Assembly: GCF_000026185.1 (NCBI RefSeq) | Contig: NC_010694.1 | Coordinates: 3,410,001 to 3,474,000, forward strand | Reading direction: 5' to 3' | From: Erwinia tasmaniensis Et1/99 | GTDB taxonomy: Bacteria; Pseudomonadota; Gammaproteobacteria; Enterobacterales; Enterobacteriaceae | DNA length: 64,000 nt | Part shown: one piece after another, positions 8,751-17,100 of the stretch | How the letters are laid out: each line of letters opens with the position of its first letter | Position numbering within the stretch: the stretch's first letter is position 1 | Notes under the pieces: model-generated | What the model was told of the DNA's origin: nothing | The model's database searches: none | What the model saw: the letters and a program-made list of their open reading frames with translations, nothing else | Position numbers and translations under genes: made by a program

Positions 8751-8764
8751 TGTTACCGGTAACA
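8751..8764. promoter_or_regulatory. GntR/IdnR-like operator
   Basis: A perfect 14-bp palindrome TGTTACCGGTAACA has the TGTTACC half-site of the E. coli GntR and IdnR operators. It sits 6 bp upstream of the putative -35 box of the dehydrogenase operon. The presence of this site is the best evidence that the operon concerns gluconate. Regulation by a GntR-type protein is inferred. Confidence 0.7.
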
Positions 8765-8846
8765 GATTGACGTATTGTAACAGTCAGGGGCGTAAAGCGA
8801 GAAGGGATTGAAACAAAATGGCACAAATATTTTAACAAGTGTAATG

Positions 8847-8877
8847 GCGGGCCAGCCTCAAGTCATGAGCGGCCCGC
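8847..8877 (-). terminator. Terminator hairpin after the GGDEF/EAL gene
   Basis: A perfect 7-bp GCGGGCC / GGCCCGC stem with a 17-nt loop lies 15 nt past the stop of the minus-strand gene at 8892. The U-tract is weak. Confidence 0.45.
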
Positions 8878-8891
8878 TAACTCCCGATAAA

Positions 8892-11354
8892 TTAAAATGT
8901 CTTAAGACGATTTTCCGACGGCTGTGGGCGACCAAAATAATAGCCCTGGAACAGGGTACAGCCTTCGTCTTTCAGGCGCTGAAACTGCTCGATGCTCTCC
9001 ACACCTTCTGCAGTGATTTGGATATCCAGGCTCCGGCTCATACCTGTGATTGCCCGTATAATCGCCAGCGCCTCACGGCTGTCCTGCATATCATTAATAA
9101 ACGACTTATCGATTTTGATCTTGTCAAAGGGGAATGAACGCAGATAGCTAAGCGACGAGTATCCCGTACCAAAATCGTCTAACGCAATGTGGACGCCCAG
9201 CGCCTTGAGATCTCGAAGAACATCGATATTTTTCATGGTGTTATCCAGAAGAACCGATTCCGTAATTTCCACCTCCAGGCGATGCGGAGCCAGCCCCGAC
9301 TCTTTAAGAGCCCCCTCCACGACCGCTATCAGCGCGCTGCTTTTGAATTGTAACGGCGACAGATTAACCGCCACCATCTGCTCACCAGGCCAGCTTGCCG
9401 CTTCACGGCAGGCTTCATATAACGCATAGGCCCCCAGATTGTGAATTAACCCGGTCTCCTCAGCGATGGGAATAAAGTCTAACGGCATAATCACGCCTTT
9501 TTCCGGGTGATGCCAGCGCATTAACGCCTCGTAACCGACGATCTCACAGTGCTGATTGTTGGTGATCGGCTGGTAATAGAGCCTGAGCTGCCCGGTGGTG
9601 ATCGCCTCACGCAAATCGTTCTCAACGATGCGCCGCCTCTGCGCCATCTCGCCCATCTCTTTGGTAAAGTGTTCAAAACGATTGCGCCCGTTACGTTTTG
9701 CCGCATACAGGGCCATATCGGCGCAACGCAGCAAATAGTCCGGCGAACTCGTATCGTCTTGTGCAATGGTAATTCCCACGCTCAGCCCGATAGAAAGGCT
9801 GTGCCCCTCAACGATAAAGGGAGGGCGAATGGTTTCGATCAGGGTGCGGGCCACCGTTTCAGCTTCTGCAGAATGGGATAATGCGGGCAGTACGATAGAG
9901 AACTCGTCGCCGCCATTACGTGCCAGCGTATCACGATCGCGCAGGACACCACGCAGGCGCACCGCCACTGAACAGAGCAAAACATCGCCGATCTGGTGGC
10001 CGAGCGCATCGTTCACGTTTTTAAAGTTATCCAGATCAAGGCCCAATACTGCCGTGAGTCGTTGGGCAGCGCTATCTTCACGCAGCGCACGCGTCAGATA
10101 CTGGTTGAATAGCACCCTGTTGGGAAGGCTGGTCAGGTTATCGTGATGTGCCATATGGTGGATACGTTCATCCGCGGCTCGCTGGTCAGTCACATCATCG
10201 GCGATCAGCAAAATATAGCTGTGGCGTGCGTCTTTACCACGCACTATAGACGCGCTGCAGCTGATAATGCGGTCGCCGCCAGAGGTTTTCAGCCGCCGTT
10301 CGTTGCGCTGAACGCCTCCTTTTCGCTGCGTCGCATCGGAAAGCTGCATGAAGTACGCGCTCATCTCAGCGCTCATAGAGTTCAGCGACGTTTTACCAAT
10401 AAACTCATGCGGCTTACCGCCCAGCAGCCGTTCAGCCTGGCTGTTAACCAGAAGGATCTCGCCCGATACGGCATCCTCGACAATCACACATGAGGGGATA
10501 TGGGCCACGATAGAATCAAGAAATTGCGATAGCGATTTCATTTTCTCGCTGTTCCGCTCGGCCAAATCTCTGGCGTGGATGATCTGCTGCTCGTACTCTC
10601 GCACTTTAGTACAGTCGCGGGTAATTTTGGCAAAACCAATCAGCTCCCCGTCATCATTTCGAATAGCATCAATCACCACATGTGCCCAGAAGGCACTGCC
10701 ACTCTTACGATATCGCCATCCTTCGTCCTCGAAGCGGCCGGTCAAGGTGGCACGATGCAGGTTTGTATCCGGTAAGTTTTTCAGCCTGTCCTGTGCGCTG
10801 TAAAAGCAGGAGAAATGTTGACCAATAATCTCGCTGGCGGAATAGCCTTTCGCCCGGCAGGCCCCGGCATTCCAACTCACTACCAGCCCCTGTAAATCGA
10901 GCATATAAATAGCGTAATCATTCACGCTTTCAACCAGCAGGCGGAAGGTCTGGTCACGACGCTGCTGGTCACGCTGCACTCGTTTCTGCTCGGTACAGTC
11001 ACGGGTAATTTTCGCGTAGCCCAACAGTTTTCCGTCATCATCATATATCGCATCAATCACCACCTGCGCCCAGAAAGCACTGCCATCTTTGCGATAACGC
11101 CAGCCTTCTGTCGCATAACGACCGGACTCGCGGGCAACCTTTAAACCGATTTGAGGTTGACCCAGTGACTGATCCTGCTGACTGTAGAAACAGCTAAAAT
11201 GCCTGCCCACGATCTCGGCAGGCAGATAGCCTTTGGCATGCTGCGCCCCACGGCTCCAGCTGGCAACGTTCCCATCTGGCGTCAGCATGTAAACCGCGCA
11301 GCCGACCACGTTTTGTACCGACATCTGGTACATGACATCTGAGTTTTCAATCAT
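8892..11354 (-). CDS. PAS-PAS-PAS-GGDEF-EAL cyclic-di-GMP protein
   Basis: The protein has 820 residues and no obvious membrane segment. Two N-terminal PAS domains (about 8-125 and 130-250) are close copies of each other: both contain HFSCFYS, EGWRYRK and GSAFWA followed by ITRDCT. A third, different PAS domain (about 270-390) follows, then a diguanylate cyclase domain with an intact RNGGDEF motif and a phosphodiesterase domain with an intact EALMRWHHP motif and conserved DDFGTGYSS and ITAEGVE. Both catalytic signatures are present, so it may make or break c-di-GMP depending on PAS input. It is a single gene with its own terminator. Likely outputs are motility, adhesion or exopolysaccharide, but no target is shown here. 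Confidence 0.93.
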   Translation of the reverse strand: MIENSDVMYQMSVQNVVGCAVYMLTPDGNVASWSRGAQHAKGYLPAEIVGRHFSCFYSQQDQSLGQPQIGLKVARESGRYATEGWRYRKDGSAFWAQVVIDAIYDDDGKLLGYAKITRDCTEQKRVQRDQQRRDQTFRLLVESVNDYAIYMLDLQGLVVSWNAGACRAKGYSASEIIGQHFSCFYSAQDRLKNLPDTNLHRATLTGRFEDEGWRYRKSGSAFWAHVVIDAIRNDDGELIGFAKITRDCTKVREYEQQIIHARDLAERNSEKMKSLSQFLDSIVAHIPSCVIVEDAVSGEILLVNSQAERLLGGKPHEFIGKTSLNSMSAEMSAYFMQLSDATQRKGGVQRNERRLKTSGGDRIISCSASIVRGKDARHSYILLIADDVTDQRAADERIHHMAHHDNLTSLPNRVLFNQYLTRALREDSAAQRLTAVLGLDLDNFKNVNDALGHQIGDVLLCSVAVRLRGVLRDRDTLARNGGDEFSIVLPALSHSAEAETVARTLIETIRPPFIVEGHSLSIGLSVGITIAQDDTSSPDYLLRCADMALYAAKRNGRNRFEHFTKEMGEMAQRRRIVENDLREAITTGQLRLYYQPITNNQHCEIVGYEALMRWHHPEKGVIMPLDFIPIAEETGLIHNLGAYALYEACREAASWPGEQMVAVNLSPLQFKSSALIAVVEGALKESGLAPHRLEVEITESVLLDNTMKNIDVLRDLKALGVHIALDDFGTGYSSLSYLRSFPFDKIKIDKSFINDMQDSREALAIIRAITGMSRSLDIQITAEGVESIEQFQRLKDEGCTLFQGYYFGRPQPSENRLKTF

Positions 11355-11796
11355 TATTCATTCGCCTGGCGTTGGCGCAATATCCCTGGTGCGGGAAATC
11401 AGCTCAACGCAAATGCGCCAGTTATTGGCGAAAAGTTTACGATCCGCGCCCGTTGGGTGTCGGGATTATTCTCGTTCTACGGGTTTAAAATATCGGGTAA
11501 TTAGCTGAAAAATTGAGCTAATACACATAAGCCAGGTTAATTCACCGAAGCTCATCCATTGTTATCGACTTTTTTTCGCAAAAATTAAGCGTAAATTTAA
11601 ATTCAGGCCTGAAATATTCAGAGCAAGCAAATTAAATGCATTTAATTATGAAATTAAACAGTATTTATTTGGCTTATTTGAGAATTAAATTTTGCCAATG
11701 GAAAATGTCTGGTGGCGGAAATTTATCGATACAACAGCAGAGAGAAAAATCACAGTTAATCGCGGTATAACTTCAGAAATTGACTAAGGAGTACCT
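11355..11796. other. Divergent intergenic region
   Basis: This gap between the PAS-GGDEF-EAL gene and sbmA becomes strongly A/T-rich from about 11560 to 11770. No credible ORF or RNA gene is visible. It presumably holds both promoters, but I could not single one out. Confidence 0.5.
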
Positions 11797-13023
11797 ATGT
11801 TTAGCTCTTTTTTTGCCAAACCTGCGCTGTTTTTCAGTAGCGTAGTTATCTGGAGCCTGCTGGCCATTGCCCTGTGGTTTGCAGGTGCAGAGACTGAATT
11901 TACCCGCTTGATGCAGTTTTCCTGGCTGTCATCAGGCCCATTGCCGGAGAACGCGTTGCGTTTTATCGCCCCCTCCGCTCTGGGCTTTTACAGCTATTAT
12001 CTGCTGGCTACGCTGCTGTTTGCGGCATTCTGGTTTGTATTCAGTCCACACCCCTGGCAACGCTGGTCCATCCTCGGCAGTGCGCTTATCATCTTCGTCA
12101 CCTGGTTTTCGGTGCAGGTTGGCGTGGCGATAAACAGCTGGTATGAACCATTTTACGATCTGATACAAAAGGCGATGGCGCATCCCAACACCATCCGGAT
12201 CGAAGCGTTTTATCATATGATTAACGATATCCTCAGCATTGTGCTAATAGCAGTCGTGATCAACGTGACGAACCTGTTTTTTATCAGCCATTATGTGTTT
12301 CGCTGGCGCACCGCGATGAACGATTACTATATGGCGCACTGGCAGCAACTGCGGCACATTGAAGGGGCAGCACAGCGGGTTCAGGAAGACACGATGCGCT
12401 TTGCCTCCACGCTGGAGGACATGGGCGTCAGTTTCATTAATGCCATTATGACGCTGATTGCCTTTTTGCCGGTGCTGGTAGCGCTGTCTGTACATGTGAA
12501 AACCGTGCCGATCCTGGGGCAGATCCCCTACGCATTGGTTATTGCGGCGGTCATGTGGTCGGCGTTCGGCACCGCGCTGCTGGCGATTGTCGGCATTAAA
12601 CTGCCTGGATTATCGTTCCGTAATCAGCGGGTAGAAGCCGCTTACCGTAAAGAGCTGGTTTATGGGGAAGATAACATGCAGCGCGCTTCGCCAGCCACGG
12701 TACGCGAACTGTTCGCCAACGTGCGGAAAAACTATTTCCGGCTTTATTTCCACTATCTCTACTTCAACGTAGCGCGTGTTTTTTATCAGCAGCTGGATGC
12801 ACTATTCAGCATATTTGTGCTGTTCCCTTCCATTATTTCAGGGGCAATCACCCTCGGTCTGATGACGCAGATCTCTAACGTCTTCGACCAGGTGCGTAGC
12901 TCGTTCCAGTACCTTATCAATTCATGGACCACCTTGGTGGAACTGATGTCTATCTATAAGCGCCTACGCAGCTTTGAGCAGACATTGGATAATGTGCCGG
13001 AGAATACACATCCCCTCACGTAG
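11797..13023 (+). CDS. sbmA: Peptide antibiotic transporter SbmA
   Basis: This 408-residue protein is near the E. coli SbmA length of 406. It begins with the family start [20 protein letters not shown] and has the typical SbmA/BacA transmembrane half without an ATP-binding domain. Motifs include [31 protein letters not shown] and [18 protein letters not shown]. SbmA is a proton-driven inner-membrane importer of microcins, bleomycin, proline-rich antimicrobial peptides and peptide-like cargo; BacA relatives matter for survival in plant hosts that make such peptides. AAGGAG lies 6 nt before the ATG. It appears monocistronic; the yaiW partner seen in E. coli is not next to it. Confidence 0.95.
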   Translation: MFSSFFAKPALFFSSVVIWSLLAIALWFAGAETEFTRLMQFSWLSSGPLPENALRFIAPSALGFYSYYLLATLLFAAFWFVFSPHPWQRWSILGSALIIFVTWFSVQVGVAINSWYEPFYDLIQKAMAHPNTIRIEAFYHMINDILSIVLIAVVINVTNLFFISHYVFRWRTAMNDYYMAHWQQLRHIEGAAQRVQEDTMRFASTLEDMGVSFINAIMTLIAFLPVLVALSVHVKTVPILGQIPYALVIAAVMWSAFGTALLAIVGIKLPGLSFRNQRVEAAYRKELVYGEDNMQRASPATVRELFANVRKNYFRLYFHYLYFNVARVFYQQLDALFSIFVLFPSIISGAITLGLMTQISNVFDQVRSSFQYLINSWTTLVELMSIYKRLRSFEQTLDNVPENTHPLT

Positions 13024-13116
13024 AGGATGAAATCTCTTTGCGAGGAAGCGCGAAAAGCTGATGAGACCCTCTGGTCATCGCGGGGTAAATTTCACAGGAT
13101 AAAACGTGAACATGGC

Positions 13117-13132
13117 GTTGACATTCGTCAAC
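13117..13132. promoter_or_regulatory. Nested dyad operator candidate of the two-gene module
   Basis: The inner dyad GTTGAC-ATTC-GTCAAC is enclosed by an outer 8-bp inverted repeat (TTTCACAG at 13090-13097, CTGTGAAA at 13145-13152), and the two nearly share a centre. The whole lies 17-80 nt before the start at 13169, where an autoregulatory toxin-antitoxin operator would be expected. The function is inferred. Confidence 0.45.
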
Positions 13133-13168
13133 ATCGATTTTATTCTGTGAAAATAATTAAGAGCAACG

Positions 13169-13399
13169 ATGAAGGAACATCCCAATAAACATATCCAGGC
13201 CGCAATAGACTATGCAATCGACCGGGGCTGGCGTTTTCGCCCGGCCAGCGGGCACGCTTTCGGAAGGCTTTTATGTGGCACTGCAGAACACCAACAGCAC
13301 CAGATGAGCGTTTGGTCAACACCGCGCGTACCGGAGCACCATGCCGCTCAAATCCGCCGTAAAGTCGATAGCTGCCAAAACAGCATTCTTATCCACTAA
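13169..13399 (+). CDS. Small HicA-like putative toxin of a two-gene module
   Basis: This 76-residue protein has an N-terminal helix (HIQAAIDYAIDRGWRF), a central GHAFGRLLC strand motif and a C-terminal VWSTPRVPEHHAAQIRRKVDSC helix. The order (helix, Gly-His strand, strand, helix) and size recall HicA mRNA interferases, whose catalytic residue is a His in a GSH motif; here GHAF takes that place. I do not recognise a named family. It is followed after 22 nt by a larger gene with a HicB-like layout, and the pair shares an upstream dyad. Only a poor ribosome site is seen (AAGAG, 5 nt before the ATG). An alternative is a simple DNA-binding accessory protein. Confidence 0.5.
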   Translation: MKEHPNKHIQAAIDYAIDRGWRFRPASGHAFGRLLCGTAEHQQHQMSVWSTPRVPEHHAAQIRRKVDSCQNSILIH

Positions 13400-13421
13400 A
13401 GAAAAGGACAGGGAGATATTT

Positions 13422-13961
13422 ATGCCACTTTTTCACTTTACTCTGCTGTTGAAAGACGTCAGTTCAGAAACGCCTGGACTTGAAGACCATCTTTACGCCA
13501 GCGGCTGTAACGATGCGCTGGTGTGTTTTTACGGTAAGGCGGTTTACCTGGAATTTGACCGTGAAAGCGACAGCTTCGCCAACGCAATCATGAGCGCCGT
13601 CCGGGCAATTGAATCCTCACCACTTGCCGCCACGGTGACAGCGGTAGATGCCAGCCTGGTCGGGCTAAGCGATATTGCCCAACTCAGTCAACTTACCCGT
13701 CAGTCCATTGCCATGCTCAAAGACGGCAGTCGTGGCACGGGTGATTTCCCCTCGCCAGTGCAGCGTATTAACGGCAACTCGCCGCTGTGGAGCTGGGCAA
13801 GCGTGGCGGCCTGGTTACAGCGACACGGGAAAATTGCCGCACCGCTGGCAGAGAATGCACGCACGCTGGAGGAGATCAACCTGGCATTACAGCTGCGCAA
13901 CGCTAACGGCCAGCAGGTTCAGCACTTCTGCCGCGCCCTTACCCCAGACCATGCGGATTAG
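13422..13961 (+). CDS. HicB-like putative antitoxin with C-terminal DNA-binding domain
   Basis: This 179-residue protein has two parts. Residues 1-75 form an alpha/beta domain (FHFTLLLKD, YASGCNDALVCF, VYLEFDRESDSFANAIMSAV) that resembles the degraded RNase H-like fold of HicB antitoxins in layout. Residues 85-145 are a helix-turn-helix of the AlpA/MerR-like kind (LSDIAQLSQLTRQSIAMLKDG, then NSPLWSWASVAAWL). The ATG at 13422 is chosen over an in-frame start at 13341 because GGGAGA lies 5 nt upstream. The arrangement small basic protein plus DNA-binding partner suggests a toxin-antitoxin pair that regulates itself through the dyad at 13090-13152. Function is inferred from layout, not from a known family. 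Confidence 0.55.
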   Translation: MPLFHFTLLLKDVSSETPGLEDHLYASGCNDALVCFYGKAVYLEFDRESDSFANAIMSAVRAIESSPLAATVTAVDASLVGLSDIAQLSQLTRQSIAMLKDGSRGTGDFPSPVQRINGNSPLWSWASVAAWLQRHGKIAAPLAENARTLEEINLALQLRNANGQQVQHFCRALTPDHAD

Positions 13962-14126
13962 CGGGCTGCTGAGCACATCGCAACACTTTCAAACACAGAA
14001 TTCACGATAGGCGTATATTAGTTATCCAGTGGCGCATTAATCATCGCTACAGAGGCCTGTGCGTAGCGTACGGCGGGTATAACGAACTCAAGCTGCGATA
14101 GTGTTGTTTACCGTGTGCCAACACGC

Positions 14127-17100
14127 TTAACCTTGCGACCCGCTCGCGGCGACTGAATCAGAGAAACTAATCTCACTTTCCGCTTTTTTGAAAAGTTCGT
14201 CAGCGCTCTTCCAGTTAAACGTATTGGGTTTATGCCCGAGATGCAGGATAAAGAGCGCTATGGAGTCGGCATTTTCAACCATCAAATCAGCGTACGTAAG
14301 ACCGAGACGATACATTCCGTCCATAACACGAGGATCCGAAGCTGCCAGGGGTAGATTTACGTCAAACCCCAGTTTTCTTTTTAAATCATTCGCTACATCA
14401 AGGCTTTCAAGACCATATTTTTTCATAATGTTCCACGTATAAAAACTGTTATAGTTCGTCACATCTATTTTTTGCTCATGACTGATTTGTATTATTGATT
14501 TTCGACCTGTGTCAGAGGATAGATACCTAGGATAATAAAAATAATCGAAGCCTCTATCTACGTGCGAAGCTTCATGCAGGAGAACCATTTCAAGGCCCCC
14601 TTGATTCTTGTCGGTAAAAGCAGCGTCACCTATAACCATCGCTTTGGTGCCTTGCAGATAATAGGCGCCAGCGTTTACTTCGTATGCAGCGGAACCTTTT
14701 GGGAAAGAGGCTAAAACTATATGAGTCGCGTCATTAGCCCAAAAGAAATCAAACGCTTTTATTGTTTTTAATACATTTACTCTTAAAATCTCGGCTTGCT
14801 TAAAGGTTTCGAGTGAAATGTTTGTCATCCCTTTGAACGATTTTATTATTTCCGCTGGATGCATACCCGTTATGACTCTTTCAGCCTCGCGCCCTATGTC
14901 GAATACGTTATTTAAGCAAATTTGCAGTATTTCATACCGAACAGGATTAACGGTCCTTAAAAGGGATACTTTATAAGCCGACGGTATAATTTCACGACCA
15001 TGTTTCATATCAAAAACCGTGTTCCAACCTTTATCTGCAAAAGGTCTCGCCCGGCACAGTTCGTCGAGGGTGCGTTTAACGCGACCGCCCGTGGGGCACA
15101 GTGAATCCATCACCTCTTTCTTAGAAGGGCCTTCGGCAGGAGCGAGTTTCTCTTTTCCGCGCTGTGAAGCGACGCTTTCTGTCTTGCTGGCCCCGGATGC
15201 GGGCGTTATTTCGCCCGGGTGCCTGGTCACTAACTTCAACTCTCCTTCCTTAATGGAATAAGCCCACGCCGCCGTTTCACCGGTTTCAGGGTTAACGATC
15301 GCATACACTTTCTCATTGTCGACGGTACCCATAAACCTGACCGGAACCTTCATCTTTGTACCCGGAAGGCATGCCATTTTAATTGATAATCCCACAGGCT
15401 TCGTTTCCGGTTTTATCACACCAGATCTCTTCATCTTTTCAAGGATGTTATCCAGGTCAGCGACATTGTTTAGACGCTTATCCCCCCTGAACTTGCTGAA
15501 AATCGCCTCCAGGGTAGAAAAGCTGTATTTACCCGTGTGGGCCAACAGCTCAAAGCCCGGATCCTGCGTCAGGATGGCGGTTTTACCCAATGAGGCCAGT
15601 TCTGAAATGGTGGGCAAACTGATTTGCCCCAGCGCCTGACTTCCGGCCGTTTTTACCGCGTTTACGGTTAAGGCTCCTAAAGGCAAGAACTTTACGCCCA
15701 CCGACATCGCCTTAAAAAGACTCTGTCCGAACTTCCCCGCCAGACTGACAGACTTGCCAAACAGGGGAATAACGGAAATGACGTCAAAAACACAGGAAGC
15801 TATATTGCCTTTGCTACAGTCATAAAAGGGAATCAATCTCTTAAAGAAATCAGTTAATTTTTGCTCAGCCGTTGCATCATAGCCTGCCGACCACATCCCG
15901 TCATAAAACCCCGAATGGCGCTTTTCCTTAAAATGATTAACGATTCTGTCCGCTGCCTCCCCCGCGCCGTCAATACCCTCTGAAATTTCCGGAAAAAACA
16001 GCTGGAACTTCACCCGGGGCCCGCCGCTGTACTCAGGCAGCATCACGCTGCCGTCATCATCTTTTTTCAACTTCACGTATTTTAGAATGTCAAAAAGGCC
16101 AAACCTGGCATACTTCTCGATATTTCTGTCGACGCGCCTGATGACATAGTCACCTCCTTTCTTCCTGACGAAGGCATAAATCCGTTCCGTTCCCCCGGCA
16201 ACCACTGAAAAAAGGTCCGTATCTTTCAGGTATTTTCTCGCCCGACTGTGGGGCTCCGTCTCCCTGAGATAGGGTGAAACCTGCCTGATAACGGCACGGT
16301 CTGAATGAATAAAGCGAATGTCCTCTTCCGCAAGCCCGCCCATTGCCGCAGCCAGCGAATAATGATCCACCGCAGTAAAGGCATCCGCCAGCCCCCGGGT
16401 CTCACGCTCGTACTCCGCGGTCACGCTGACGTCGGGGCATCCTGAAGGAGTTATGTCATTAAGATATCTATTCTTTGCAAGATCTTTGCCCCTTATGAGA
16501 ATTTTATCAGGCGTCTCACGAGGATTATTCATGACTGGAACCCTCCCCACGGTCCCCACTCTGTGTCCCATTTGCATCAGCTTATCTTCAGGGCACCGCT
16601 CGACGTATTTATCCGCTATTGCTCCACGGGATTTCCAGCTTTTTGTGGCTGCGTTTAACGCATCCATCTTTGTGCGCAGGTCGGCGCTGGCCGGTGCAAC
16701 GACTCCGCGGTATTCAGCATAGCGTTCAACCGCCTTCAGGCGGTGAGTGAAACCGTGCTTCTTCCGGCCGGAAACCTTTTCAGGCCGGCTCTCCGCCTCG
16801 AACAGCAGGGCGGGCAGGGTGAAGTATCTCAGATAGCCGATATCCATATCGCCGGCCTCTGCCCCCCGCCAGAGCGCCCTCCCGACCGTCTGACGCTCCT
16901 TTACGCTGAAGTCGCCCGGCTTCATCCCCGCGTCTTGCAGCCAGAGCGAACCGGTATGTAACCAGACAAAATTTTCGTCCGTCGCCGCCAGGGATTTCAC
17001 CCCGTCATCAATAAGGAAGTTCGTGAAGGGCAGCGTGTTGTCCAGCGCATAGCGCCAGAAATTGTCAAAATGCAGGATTTCTCCGTCGCTGAGCGCCCCC

